NCBI GenBank assembly: GCA_017437065.1
Contig: JAFSBX010000050.1
Span: 1-64,000 of the forward strand
Direction of reading: 5' to 3'
Origin: Lachnospiraceae bacterium
Lineage (GTDB): Bacteria; Bacillota; Clostridia; Lachnospirales; Lachnospiraceae
Length of the DNA stretch: 64,000 nucleotides
Shown: piece after piece, positions 49,476 through 58,740 of the stretch
Numbering within the stretch: the first letter of the stretch is position 1
Layout: each line of letters begins with the position of its first letter
Made by a program: the position numbers and the translations under genes
Notes under the pieces: model-generated
What the model saw: only the letters and a program-made list of their open reading frames with translations
What the model was told of the DNA's origin: nothing
Database searches by the model: none

Positions 49476-49531
49476 CTGTCAATGATATTGACAGGACAGT
49501 ACAGGAAGAAAAAGAAAGAAACCTGTCCAGA
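49476..49531 (+). other. Nested inverted repeats between alr and mazF
   Basis: CTGTCAAT-GAT-ATTGACAG (49477-49495) is nested in a wider ACTGTC...GACAGT pairing, and a further ACAGG...CCTGT pair lies downstream. The inner repeat TGTCAAT-N3-ATTGACA closely resembles the rex promoter repeat (same arms, spacer 2). TTGACA at 49488-49493 has no acceptable -10. Confidence 0.55.
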
Positions 49532-49545
49532 AAGGGATGGAAGTA

Positions 49546-49887
49546 ATGAAACGCGGTGATATTTATTATGCGGATTTGAGACCGGTTATCGGTTCGGAAC
49601 AGGGCGGGATCAGACCGGTATTGATTATACAGAATGATATAGGAAATAAGCATAGTCCGACCGTAATCTGTGCAGCAATTACTTCAAAGATGAACAAGGC
49701 GAAGCTGCCAACTCATATAGAGCTATCCAGCAGGGAATATGAAATTGTAAAGGATTCCGTGATTTTGTTAGAGCAGCTGCGTACGATTGATAAAAAACGT
49801 TTAAAAGATAAAGTATGTCATTTAGATGGTAACATTATGAAAGCTGTAAATAATGCACTTGCAGTCAGTTTGGAACTAACTACATAA
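49546..49887 (+). CDS. mazF: MazF/NdoA-type endoribonuclease toxin
   Basis: 113 residues from the ATG at 49546, which gives the typical [11 protein letters not shown] start; ribosome binding sites AAAGGG and GGAAG lie upstream. The PemK/MazF fold signatures [23 protein letters not shown] and [14 protein letters not shown] are complete, including the substrate-site Arg and Thr. MazF-type enzymes cut mRNA at short motifs. No antitoxin gene (MazE/NdoAI) can be found in the 82 bases between alr and this gene or just after it, which differs from the alr-ndoAI-ndoA layout of Bacillus. Confidence 0.93.
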   Translation: MKRGDIYYADLRPVIGSEQGGIRPVLIIQNDIGNKHSPTVICAAITSKMNKAKLPTHIELSSREYEIVKDSVILLEQLRTIDKKRLKDKVCHLDGNIMKAVNNALAVSLELTT

Positions 49888-49907
49888 TGTTATAATGTGA
49901 GAAAAAG

Positions 49908-49959
49908 ACCTGTCAGATGGAGTCGGACATTTCAGTTTGAACGCTATCTGGTGGGTTTT
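49908..49959 (+). terminator. Probable terminator after mazF
   Basis: ACCTGTCAGATGG (49908-49920) pairs with CTATCTGGTGGGT (49944-49956) using several G-U pairs; the tail TTTTC is short. Confidence 0.5.
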
Positions 49960-49960
49960 C

Positions 49961-49989
49961 TTGACGTAAAGGTACAGAAATGGTATATT
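49961..49989 (+). promoter_or_regulatory. Promoter of the CorC-type gene
   Basis: TTGACG (49961-49966), 17 bases, TATATT (49984-49989), preceded by TG at the extended -10 position. Confidence 0.7.
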
Positions 49990-50024
49990 TTTGATATTAT
50001 TTTATTGTAAGGGGAGATGAGACA

Positions 50025-51338
50025 ATGGGCGATGACGGGCCTACTGCCAGTATTATTATTTTTTGCATATTATTGTTGATTGATATGTTTTTTTATGGAT
50101 TTGGAGCAGCACTCACCACTTTGGATGGAAAAGAGTTGAAAGCCGGCGAGGAAAAAAAGACAAAACGTTTAAAACGGATTATGGAAAAACCGGCTCGCTA
50201 TGTAAATACTGTACAGCTTATAGGAACTTTAATAAATATCGGAATTGGAGCATTTTACTTAGAGTTGCTTGGAACATACATAAAAAGTTACTTTTTGGCA
50301 GCAGTGATTTTGATTTATATTATTCTGACATTTGGAATTTTGATTCCAAAAAGAGTAGCTGCGAAGTATCCGGAAAAATGGGCGTATACGTTTATAGATA
50401 CAGCTTCTTTTCTAACATGGGTTTTGGCACCGATTACAGGACTTGTTTCAGTAACGGCAGGAATGTTTCTTAGGATTTTCGGAATAAAGGAAAATGAGGA
50501 TGCAGGGGATGTTACAGAGGAAGAAATTATTTCTATGGTAAATGAAGGGCACGAACAGGGAGTGCTTTTAGCAAGCGAAGCAGAAATGATTACCAATATC
50601 TTTGAGTTTGGAGACAAAGAAGCAAAAGATATTATGACACACAGGAATACGATTGTTGCCATTGATGGTGATACACCGTTGAAAGAAGCCATTCGTTTTA
50701 TGTTGTCAGAGAAATACAGCAGATATCCGGTATATGAGGAGAATATTGATCATATTGTAGGTGTTCTTCATTTGAAAGATGCTATGCGTATTCATGATAA
50801 GGATGCACGGATTAATATACCGATACAAAAGATTGCAGGGCTTATACGGGAAGTGAAAGTGATTCCGGAAACAAGAAATATTGATGCGTTGTTTAAAGTG
50901 ATGCAGTCCACGAAAACACAGATGGTAATCGTAATTGATGAATATGGGCAGACGGAAGGTCTTGTCGCGATGGAAGATATATTAGAGGAAATCGTAGGAA
51001 ATATTCTTGATGAGTATGACGAGGATGAAAAATATATTGAACAGAAAAGCGAAGACGAATATGTAACTGATGGAAAGACTCCGTTAGAGGAGTTGGAGGA
51101 GAAACTGCATATTTCCTTTGAAGTGGAGGATTTCGAAACATTGAATGGATTTTTGATTTCTAAGCTGGACAGGATACCGGAGGAGGACGAGCAGTTTTCT
51201 GTGGATGTAGCGGGATATAATTTCAAAATTCTGGCGGTAGAAAATAAAATGATTACAAGTGTACTTGTGACAAAACTGCCGGTGGAAACGGATTGTGAAG
51301 AAAATACCGAAGCAGATGTTGAAGAACAGAAAAATTAA
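50025..51338 (+). CDS. CNNM/HlyC-CorC family membrane protein
   Basis: 437 residues. An N-terminal DUF21/CNNM membrane domain with about four spans (7-27, 62-82, 88-108, 122-145), a CBS pair (about 195-320; DIMTHRNTIVAIDGD and QMVIVIDEYGQTEGLVAMEDILEEIVG) and a C-terminal CorC_HlyC domain (about 345-425; TLNGFLISKLDRIPE). Relatives mediate Mg2+ or other divalent cation transport or efflux; the old name hemolysin is not informative. It has its own promoter. GGGGAGATGAG ribosome binding site. Confidence 0.92.
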   Translation: MGDDGPTASIIIFCILLLIDMFFYGFGAALTTLDGKELKAGEEKKTKRLKRIMEKPARYVNTVQLIGTLINIGIGAFYLELLGTYIKSYFLAAVILIYIILTFGILIPKRVAAKYPEKWAYTFIDTASFLTWVLAPITGLVSVTAGMFLRIFGIKENEDAGDVTEEEIISMVNEGHEQGVLLASEAEMITNIFEFGDKEAKDIMTHRNTIVAIDGDTPLKEAIRFMLSEKYSRYPVYEENIDHIVGVLHLKDAMRIHDKDARINIPIQKIAGLIREVKVIPETRNIDALFKVMQSTKTQMVIVIDEYGQTEGLVAMEDILEEIVGNILDEYDEDEKYIEQKSEDEYVTDGKTPLEELEEKLHISFEVEDFETLNGFLISKLDRIPEEDEQFSVDVAGYNFKILAVENKMITSVLVTKLPVETDCEENTEADVEEQKN

Positions 51339-51391
51339 TGGTATTATTGATAGTTAGTGAGTAATATTTAATGAGATAGGAGATAAGGAAA

Positions 51392-52120
51392 ATGTCAGGA
51401 CATTCAAAATTTGCAAATATTAAGCATAAGAAAGAAAAAAACGATGCTGCGAAAGGAAAAATCTTTACGATTATCGGTAGAGAAATCGCAGTAGCAGTAA
51501 AAGAAGGCGGACCGGATCCGGCAAACAACTTTAAATTGGCACAGGTAATTGCAAAAGCAAAATCCAACAACATGCCTAATGATACAATTGAACGTGGTAT
51601 CAAAAAAGCAGCCGGAGATGTAGGAAATGTAAATTACGAGTATGTAACTTATGAAGGATATGGACCAAACGGTATTGCGATTATTGTAGATGCTCTTACC
51701 GATAATAAAAACAGAACTGCTGCCAATGTAAGAAGTGCTTTCACAAAGGGACAGGGAAGCATCGGAACACAGGGGTGTGTATCTTTTATGTTCGATAAAA
51801 AAGGTCAGATTATCATTGACAAAGAAGAGTGTGAAATGGATGCAGACGATTTAATGATGACAGCTTTAGATGCAGGTGCGGAAGACTTTGCTGACGAAGA
51901 AGACAGCTATGAAATCGTAACAGATCCGGACAGTTTCGAAGATGTGCGTAAAGCATTGGAAGAAGCAGGAATCACATTTGTTTCTGCAGAAGTAACTATG
52001 ATACCACAGAATTATGTAGAATTAACAGATGAAACAGCAATCAAAAACTTACAGAAAACATTGGATTTACTTGATGATGATGATGATGTACAGGCTGTAT
52101 ATCATAACTGGGATGAATAA
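51392..52120 (+). CDS. yebC: YebC/PmpR family DNA-binding regulatory protein
   Basis: 242 residues, standard length. [23 protein letters not shown] at the start and [19 protein letters not shown] in the middle are diagnostic. The family is known both as transcriptional regulators (PmpR) and as ribosome-associated factors that ease translation of difficult sequences such as polyproline. The role here cannot be decided. GATAGGAGATAAGG ribosome binding site. Confidence 0.96.
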   Translation: MSGHSKFANIKHKKEKNDAAKGKIFTIIGREIAVAVKEGGPDPANNFKLAQVIAKAKSNNMPNDTIERGIKKAAGDVGNVNYEYVTYEGYGPNGIAIIVDALTDNKNRTAANVRSAFTKGQGSIGTQGCVSFMFDKKGQIIIDKEECEMDADDLMMTALDAGAEDFADEEDSYEIVTDPDSFEDVRKALEEAGITFVSAEVTMIPQNYVELTDETAIKNLQKTLDLLDDDDDVQAVYHNWDE

Positions 52121-52145
52121 AAATTAAAAGATGAGGAGAACTGCC

Positions 52146-53417
52146 ATGAAGAAAGAGACAATATGCATTCAGTCAGGATGGAAACCAAAGAATGGAGAAC
52201 CAAGAGTTCTGCCGATTTATCAGAGCACTACTTTTAAATACGAGACTTCTGAGCAGATGGGAAGATTATTTGATTTGGAAGAATCAGGATATTTCTATAC
52301 AAGACTGCAGAATCCGACAAATGATTTTGTAGCACAGAAGATTTGTGAGCTGGAGGGTGGTGTGGCTGCCATGCTGACATCTTCCGGTCAGGCGGCAAAC
52401 TACTATGCCGTATTTAACATTTGTGAATGCGGAGACCATGTAGTGATGTCTTCTACAGTTTATGGCGGTACTTTTAATCTTTTGACTGTAACTATGAAAA
52501 AGATGGGAATTGAGTGTACAGTAGTAGACCCGGATGCTTCTGAGGAAGAACTTTCAAAGGCTTTCAGACCGAATACAAAATGTGTTCTTGCAGAAACAAT
52601 TGCCAATCCTGCATTGGTTGTACTTGATATTGAAAAGTTTGCGCGTCTGGCACATTCACATCAGGTGCCACTTATTGTAGACAATACATTCGCAACACCA
52701 ATCAACTGTAATCCGTTTGAGTGGGGAGCAGATATTGTAACTCATTCTACAACGAAATATATGGATGGTCATGCAATGTGTGTAGGTGGAGCAATTGTTG
52801 ATTCCGGCAACTTTAACTGGGCAGATTACCCGGACAAATTCCCGGGACTTTGTACACCGGATGAATCTTATCATGGTGTTACATATACAGAGAAGTTTGG
52901 AAAGGCTGCATATATTACGAAAGCAACTGTACAGCTGATGAGAGATTTGGGCTCTATTCAGGCACCACAGAATGCGTTCCTGTTAAATATCGGTTTGGAA
53001 ACTTTACCTCTTCGTGTGGAACGTCATTGTTACAATGCACAGAAAGTAGCAGAATTTTTAGAAAGTAATGAAAACGTGGCATGGGTAAACTATCCGGGAT
53101 TAAAGAGCAATAAATATTACGAAACAGCACAGAAGTATATGCCAAACGGAACATGTGGTGTTATTTCCTTCGGTCTTAAAGGCGGAAGACAGGCAGCATC
53201 CGATATGATGGATAAATTGAAACTGGCTGCGATTGTGACACATGTGGCTGATGCAAGAACCTGTGTGCTTCATCCGGCAAGTCATACACACAGACAAATG
53301 AATGATGAACAGTTGAAGGAAGCAGGAGTAGCACCGGATTTAATTCGTCTTTCTGTAGGTATTGAAAATGTTGAGGATATTATTGCAGATTTGAAACAGG
53401 CAATTGAGAATCTGTAA
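52146..53417 (+). CDS. metY: O-acetylhomoserine sulfhydrylase (Cys/Met metabolism PLP enzyme)
   Basis: 423 residues from the ATG at 52146, after GAGGAG; an earlier ATG at 52131 lacks a site. The PLP lysine is in HSTTKYMDGHA, with SSGQAAN, VDNTFATP and YTRLQNPTN as further cofactor and substrate motifs. The length and an insert around 225-275 (FNWADYPDKFPGL ... SYHGVTY) are typical of O-acetylhomoserine sulfhydrylases, which make homocysteine from sulfide, rather than of cystathionine gamma-synthase or methionine gamma-lyase, the nearest alternatives. Confidence 0.88.
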   Translation: MKKETICIQSGWKPKNGEPRVLPIYQSTTFKYETSEQMGRLFDLEESGYFYTRLQNPTNDFVAQKICELEGGVAAMLTSSGQAANYYAVFNICECGDHVVMSSTVYGGTFNLLTVTMKKMGIECTVVDPDASEEELSKAFRPNTKCVLAETIANPALVVLDIEKFARLAHSHQVPLIVDNTFATPINCNPFEWGADIVTHSTTKYMDGHAMCVGGAIVDSGNFNWADYPDKFPGLCTPDESYHGVTYTEKFGKAAYITKATVQLMRDLGSIQAPQNAFLLNIGLETLPLRVERHCYNAQKVAEFLESNENVAWVNYPGLKSNKYYETAQKYMPNGTCGVISFGLKGGRQAASDMMDKLKLAAIVTHVADARTCVLHPASHTHRQMNDEQLKEAGVAPDLIRLSVGIENVEDIIADLKQAIENL

Positions 53418-53460
53418 TGATTGTAAGGATTAACTGTCTGAAGAAAAGGAACAAAGAATC

Positions 53461-54891
53461 ATGATTTCAAAGAAAAATTGGTTTGCCCTAAGTATTTGGG
53501 CAGTTTATTCCATAATGATCTGTATTTTTTTAGCAACATACATTAATGCACAGTGCGTTGTCTTAAAATTTGGAGAGTATGCAACAATTGTTGCGGTATG
53601 CTTAGTGTGTATTAGTATTTTGGGAATATACAGACTGTTTAGTATGCTTTATGAAAAGTGGGGACAAAAATTAAATTCTGTAAGCAACCGTTCCAAAAGC
53701 CTTTTAGAAGTATTTTTTGCGTTGTCTGTGTTTACAGGAGCTATATTGATGCGTGTTTATCAATATGTGCATCATTTTACGGAATGCTATGGTACAATGC
53801 AGTTTTATGAAATGGCGACAGTGACGGAAGGCGGAAGTGTTCCGGCGATTAGTCATGGAGCATCCTATTTGTATACAGGTATGCTTTCAATATTGTTTTC
53901 ATTTTTGGGAAATAAGCAGGCAGCAGGAATTGTAATGCAGCTTGTTTTGCAGCTTGCAGGCATTCTCCTTTTTTATTTTGCGATAAGAAATCTGGTTGGA
54001 AAATTGGAAGCAATGTTTTCCATGGCAGTTTTAGCCTTCTTTTCGGCAATTCTGGATTACGGTTTTACACTGATGCCGGAAAATTTATATTTCTGTATGT
54101 TTACAGGAATACTGTTTTTGATTTCTTTATACAAAAAATATGAGGAGATGGAAGAACATAAGATAACAGTATCGATTCTGTTACTTCTGATGCTTGGCAT
54201 TGGCGCCGGATATATGACGTATCTGGACGTGATAGGAATGCTTCTTTTAGTAGGAATTTGTTTTGTTGTTTTGGCTAAAAAGAGAGACAGAGGAAGAAAC
54301 ATCATATATATCAGTAGTGTATCAGGAATATTTTTGCTGACGCTTTTTATGATGTTCTTTATGGAAGCTGTTTCTGAAAGTACTTCTTTTGTCAATGCAG
54401 TTTATTCATGGTGGAATTTGTATTTTGTAAAATTTTCATGGAATTATATGATTGCAGGACCGGATTTGACATTGGCAGGAAGTCTGTTGGTTTGTACAGG
54501 AGCAGCGTGGTGTATTTTCGGATTTTTAAGAAAAAAAGATGAGAATGGTTGTTTTTATATGTTGTCGTTGATTGTGCTTGCGTTATTCGTTTCTTTTGGA
54601 AGTCAGAATATGAGCTATCAACTACTGGTTACGTCATACTGGTCGGTTCTTGCGGCAATGGGAATCACGTCGGTGACGGCAATGAAAGAGAAGAAGGAAG
54701 AAATGGAAAATAGGAGCATGGAAAATTTAACAGAAAATCCAGAACAAAAACCGGTTCAGTTTATAGAAAATCCATTACCACTTCCGAAAAAACATGTTAA
54801 GAAGACAATGGATTACAAATTTGAGCCGGAAGAACATTTGATGAAATACGATATTGAAGTTAAAGATGATGATGATTTTGATTTGAAGTAA
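53461..54891 (+). CDS. Polytopic membrane protein, glycosyltransferase-like, unknown function
   Basis: 476 residues with about ten or eleven membrane segments in the first 405 residues and a charged cytosolic tail (Lys/Glu/Pro-rich, ending in an Asp-rich KDDDDFDLK). The topology, with an outer loop containing HHFTECYGTMQFYEMATV after the second or third span, is reminiscent of GT39/ArnT-like lipid-linked glycosyltransferases, but I cannot identify a catalytic motif with certainty. It is followed by a terminator. Confidence 0.7.
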   Translation: MISKKNWFALSIWAVYSIMICIFLATYINAQCVVLKFGEYATIVAVCLVCISILGIYRLFSMLYEKWGQKLNSVSNRSKSLLEVFFALSVFTGAILMRVYQYVHHFTECYGTMQFYEMATVTEGGSVPAISHGASYLYTGMLSILFSFLGNKQAAGIVMQLVLQLAGILLFYFAIRNLVGKLEAMFSMAVLAFFSAILDYGFTLMPENLYFCMFTGILFLISLYKKYEEMEEHKITVSILLLLMLGIGAGYMTYLDVIGMLLLVGICFVVLAKKRDRGRNIIYISSVSGIFLLTLFMMFFMEAVSESTSFVNAVYSWWNLYFVKFSWNYMIAGPDLTLAGSLLVCTGAAWCIFGFLRKKDENGCFYMLSLIVLALFVSFGSQNMSYQLLVTSYWSVLAAMGITSVTAMKEKKEEMENRSMENLTENPEQKPVQFIENPLPLPKKHVKKTMDYKFEPEEHLMKYDIEVKDDDDFDLK

Positions 54892-54917
54892 TACTTTTGA
54901 AAAATATGTGCAAGCTA

Positions 54918-54947
54918 AAAGGGAACCGAAAGGTTTCCTTTAATTTT
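54918..54947 (+). terminator. Intrinsic terminator after the membrane protein gene
   Basis: Stem AAAGGGAACC / GGTTTCCTTT with loop GAAA, followed by AATTTTG. Confidence 0.75.
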
Positions 54948-54973
54948 GTTGAAAGGCAGGTCAAAGTCAGTAG

Positions 54974-55759
54974 ATGGGAAATGGAAAAAATAATAAAGGA
55001 AAAAATGATAAAATAAAGGATAATAAAGGAAGAAATGAAGAAAAGGAAGAAAAATACAAGAAAGAGGAGTCTGTAAAAGACCCTAGAGAGAAAAGAGAGG
55101 AAGAAGAACATAAAGATAAACGTATTGAAGAAACAGGACAGGTTACTTTGGAGAGTGGAGAAGATGGAAAAGCTATCCACTTAATAACGATTATTGGTGA
55201 AATTGAGGGGCATGATGTACTTGGAAGTTCATCCAAGACAACGAAATATGAACATATTTTACCGCAGTTGGCTGCAATTGAAAATAATAAAGAGATTGGT
55301 GGAGTGCTGATTTTGCTGAATACTATGGGTGGTGATGTGGAAGCGGGGCTTGCAATTGCTGAAATGATTGCTTCATTAAGTAAGCCGACGGTATCACTTG
55401 TTTTAGGAGGAAGTCACTCGATTGGTGTGCCGATTGCGGTTAGTACGGATTATTCTTTTATTGTACCTACCGGGACAATGGTAATTCATCCGGTGCGAAT
55501 GAACGGTATGGTAATTGGTGTACAGCAGACTTTTGATTATTTTTTGCAGATACAGAACCGAATTACCGGATTTGTATGTGAACATTGCAGAATTCAGAAA
55601 GAAAGAATCGAGGAATTGATGATGGAAACGAAAATGCTTACAAAGGATGTGGGAACGATACTGGTAGGCGCTGAAACAGTAGAAGAAGGAATTATAGATG
55701 AAGTAGGTGGTATAAAAGAAGCTATGTCACATTTACGATATCTAATGGATGACAACTAA
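54974..55759 (+). CDS. tepA: ClpP-class serine peptidase, TepA family
   Basis: 261 residues. The first 55 residues are an extremely charged Lys/Glu/Asn/Arg tail, absent from ClpP itself. The rest is a ClpP/crotonase fold: GGDVEAGLAIAEMI, the nucleophile Ser in LGGSHSIGV (about 148) and the catalytic His in MVIHPVR (about 172). TepA of Bacillus is a ClpP-like protease lying beside spoIIIE, and here too the next gene is ftsK/spoIIIE. There is no signal peptide. A promoter for ftsK overlaps its 3' end. Confidence 0.88.
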   Translation: MGNGKNNKGKNDKIKDNKGRNEEKEEKYKKEESVKDPREKREEEEHKDKRIEETGQVTLESGEDGKAIHLITIIGEIEGHDVLGSSSKTTKYEHILPQLAAIENNKEIGGVLILLNTMGGDVEAGLAIAEMIASLSKPTVSLVLGGSHSIGVPIAVSTDYSFIVPTGTMVIHPVRMNGMVIGVQQTFDYFLQIQNRITGFVCEHCRIQKERIEELMMETKMLTKDVGTILVGAETVEEGIIDEVGGIKEAMSHLRYLMDDN

Positions 55760-55777
55760 AAAAATTTTTGTTATACT
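55749..55777 (+). promoter_or_regulatory. Promoter of ftsK/spoIIIE
   Basis: ATGACA (55749-55754), 17 bases, TATACT (55772-55777), starting inside the last codons of tepA. Confidence 0.65.
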
Positions 55778-55845
55778 ATTTAAGCTAGAATGAAGATTTT
55801 GGCGTTTGAGATAAAAACGTAAAGGTAGAAGTGAGGTTAGTTTGT

Positions 55846-58644
55846 ATGGCAGCTGGTACAGGCAGCAGAACAAATAGTAGTAAAAAAATATCTTCTGCAA
55901 AAACCGGAACGAGTAAAAAAACAAGTACAGGAAAAAGAACATCTACAAATGCAAGAAGCAGAAAAAAGGCCGCAGATCCTATGGATAGTGCCATTTTGTA
56001 TGATGTTTTGATGATTGGTTTATTTGCAGTGGCAGTGATTTTGTTTTTATGTAATTTCGGAATTATAGGAACAGCAGGAAATGCGATAAGTGGAGTGATG
56101 TTTGGACTTTTTGGATTACTTGCTTATGTGGCACCGATTATTTTATTTCTTGCCATTGCCTTTGGAACGATTAATCAGGGAAGTATGATTGCAAGAAGAA
56201 AGCTGATAGCCGGTGCGGTATTAGTAATGCTTCTGGGAATCATGTTTGAGTTATTTGCAGGTAATTTAAAGGAAGATGCTGCTTATAGTATAAGTCAGAT
56301 TTATGGCAGATGTAGGGATGAACGGAGCGGTGGAGGTGCTTTATTCGGAAGTGTGGCGTATTTTCTCTATCATTTCTTATCTACGGTAGGTACGATTCTG
56401 GTGGTGATTGTAGTAGGAATTATCTGCATGGTAATCATTACAGAGAAGACTTTTGTAGACAGTGTGGTAAGCGGAAGTCACAGGGTAATGGAGATGTCAA
56501 GGGATGATGCAGAACGCAGAAGAGAACGTGCAATAGCAAGAAGAGAAGAAATGGAGCGCAGGCGGGAAGAAGCCGCACAACAGAGAAAATTAAGAGAAGA
56601 AGAAAGAGAAAACGAGAAAATATTAAGAATGGATAAAAAAGTGTCCGGTGTTATGCTGGATACAGCCTTGAAGGAAAATCATGAAGAAGATGGCAGGGAT
56701 GATATCCATGAAATTATGATAGACAGTCTGAATGATATACCGGTACAGAGTATTGAAAGAGAGGTAGAGAGAACGGATAATTTTATTCCGATGCCTGATT
56801 TTGAAAAAATCAATATTCGTACAGCCCATCAGGTAACTTTAAATGAAAATTATGAAGAAGAGCAGTATTCTGAGTGGGACGAACCGGTGCAATTTTCGGA
56901 GAGTTCTTATGAAGAGATTGATGGCAGTTATAACAGTGAAAGTAATTCTTATGAAGAGACATATTATGAGAGCGATGTTTCATATGAAGAAGATAGCTTC
57001 AATGAATCTGATACTGTGCGGTCGAGAGCCGATGCAAGAGAACATGTATCACCTGTAAGTTCGGCAGGCAGACCACGTCCGGTAGCAAAACCGGCAGAAA
57101 AGAGAACAGAAAACGGTGTGGAAAATGCACAGCTTGTTTCTGATATAGCGGAAGCAAAACAGAACATGCCTAAAAAATACATTTTCCCGCCGCTTTCCAG
57201 ATTGCAAAAAGGTGCCGGAAAGACAGGGGATTCCATGAACACGCTACGGGAAACAGCAACGAGATTGCAGCAGACCTTGAATACTTTCGGTGTACGTGTT
57301 ACGATAACGGATATCAGTCAGGGACCGTCTGTTACCCGTTATGAGCTTCAGCCGGATCAGGGGGTGAAGGTGAGTAAAATTGTGGGACTTGCTGATGATA
57401 TTAAATTAAACCTTGCAGCAACGGATATCCGAATTGAAGCACCGATTCCGGGAAAAGCAGCTGTGGGAATCGAAGTTCCTAACAAAGAAAACAGTATGGT
57501 TGCACTCAGGGATTTATTTGAATCTAAAGAATTTAAAGAATTTCCTTCCAATATTGCTTTTGCAGTAGGTAAGGATATTGCCGGAAAGGTAATTGTTACA
57601 GATATTGCTAAAATGCCCCATATGCTGATTGCAGGTTCTACCGGTTCCGGTAAATCCGTATGTATTAATACGTTGATTATGAGTATTTTGTACAAAGCAC
57701 ATCCGGATGATGTAAAATTAATCATGGTGGATCCTAAGGTAGTGGAACTTAGTGTTTATAACGGTATTCCGCATCTGATGATTCCGGTCGTGACAGACCC
57801 GAAAAAGGCGGCAGCAGCACTTCAGTGGGCAGTGGCAGAAATGACAGACCGATATAAAAAGTTTGCTGATTACAATGTCCGTGATTTAAAAGGGTATAAT
57901 CAGAAAGTGGAAGGCTTGCGGAACGGTGGAGATGCAGAAGCACCGGCGAAGCTGCCGCAGATTGTCATTATCGTAGACGAGCTTGCGGATCTTATGATGG
58001 TAGCGGCGGGCGAAGTGGAAGAAGCCATCTGTCGTCTGGCACAGCTGGCAAGGGCCTGTGGAATCCATTTGATTATTGCAACACAGAGACCTTCCGTAGA
58101 CGTTATCACCGGATTGATTAAGGCTAATATGCCAAGCCGTGTAGCATTTGCCGTATCCAGTGGTACTGATTCCAGAACAATTCTGGATATGAATGGTGCG
58201 GAGAAGCTGTTAGGAAAAGGAGATATGCTCTTTTATCCGCAAGGCTATCCGAAACCGGCGCGTATACAGGGAGCTTTTGTATCGGATAAAGAGGTTTCCG
58301 ATGTTGTGGATTTCCTGAAAAATCAGATACTTGGAAATACATATAATGAAGATATAGAAGAAAAAATTCAGAATATAGGTAGTTCTGCGGGTGCCGGAAG
58401 TTCCGGTGGCGGTGGTGCAGAGCGTGATCAGTATTTTGAAGAGGCAGCAAAATTTATTATTGATAAAGATAAAGCCTCTATCGGAATGCTTCAAAGAGTA
58501 TTTAAAATTGGTTTTAACCGTGCGGCACGAATTATGGATCAGCTTTGTGATGCAGGAGTGGTCGGTGAGGAAGAAGGAACGAAACCAAGAAAAGTATTGA
58601 TGAGCATGGAACAGTTTGAACAATACATGGAAGAATATTATTAG
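55846..58644 (+). CDS. ftsK: DNA translocase FtsK/SpoIIIE
   Basis: 932 residues from the ATG at 55846; the longer frame's GTG is part of its GTGAGG ribosome binding site. A basic Ser/Thr/Lys-rich N-terminus (1-45) is followed by four membrane spans (about 50-210), a charged linker (Arg/Glu then Ser/Glu/Tyr-rich, 215-430), the motor domain with Walker A GSTGSGKSV (about 598-606) and Walker B IVIIVDELADLM, and a C-terminal gamma winged helix (about 865-932) that reads DNA polarity. It pumps chromosomal DNA through the division or sporulation septum. Adjacent to tepA as in Bacillus. Confidence 0.95.
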   Translation: MAAGTGSRTNSSKKISSAKTGTSKKTSTGKRTSTNARSRKKAADPMDSAILYDVLMIGLFAVAVILFLCNFGIIGTAGNAISGVMFGLFGLLAYVAPIILFLAIAFGTINQGSMIARRKLIAGAVLVMLLGIMFELFAGNLKEDAAYSISQIYGRCRDERSGGGALFGSVAYFLYHFLSTVGTILVVIVVGIICMVIITEKTFVDSVVSGSHRVMEMSRDDAERRRERAIARREEMERRREEAAQQRKLREEERENEKILRMDKKVSGVMLDTALKENHEEDGRDDIHEIMIDSLNDIPVQSIEREVERTDNFIPMPDFEKINIRTAHQVTLNENYEEEQYSEWDEPVQFSESSYEEIDGSYNSESNSYEETYYESDVSYEEDSFNESDTVRSRADAREHVSPVSSAGRPRPVAKPAEKRTENGVENAQLVSDIAEAKQNMPKKYIFPPLSRLQKGAGKTGDSMNTLRETATRLQQTLNTFGVRVTITDISQGPSVTRYELQPDQGVKVSKIVGLADDIKLNLAATDIRIEAPIPGKAAVGIEVPNKENSMVALRDLFESKEFKEFPSNIAFAVGKDIAGKVIVTDIAKMPHMLIAGSTGSGKSVCINTLIMSILYKAHPDDVKLIMVDPKVVELSVYNGIPHLMIPVVTDPKKAAAALQWAVAEMTDRYKKFADYNVRDLKGYNQKVEGLRNGGDAEAPAKLPQIVIIVDELADLMMVAAGEVEEAICRLAQLARACGIHLIIATQRPSVDVITGLIKANMPSRVAFAVSSGTDSRTILDMNGAEKLLGKGDMLFYPQGYPKPARIQGAFVSDKEVSDVVDFLKNQILGNTYNEDIEEKIQNIGSSAGAGSSGGGGAERDQYFEEAAKFIIDKDKASIGMLQRVFKIGFNRAARIMDQLCDAGVVGEEEGTKPRKVLMSMEQFEQYMEEYY

Positions 58645-58740
58645 AACAAATCAAAATTTTATAATTTGAAATACTACACACGGCGAATTTGTGTCAGAGA
58701 TTCAGATTTGCGGATTAAGAGAAAGGAAAGGTTATTCACT

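Noticed and set aside
49488-49516. TTGACA before mazF as a toxin promoter
   Set aside because: No acceptable -10 at 15-19 bases; the hexamer is explained as an arm of an inverted repeat.
50792-51226. Minus-strand frame of 144 codons opposite the CBS/CorC domain
   Set aside because: Very Ser/Ile-rich shadow of an acidic + strand coding sequence; no ribosome binding site.
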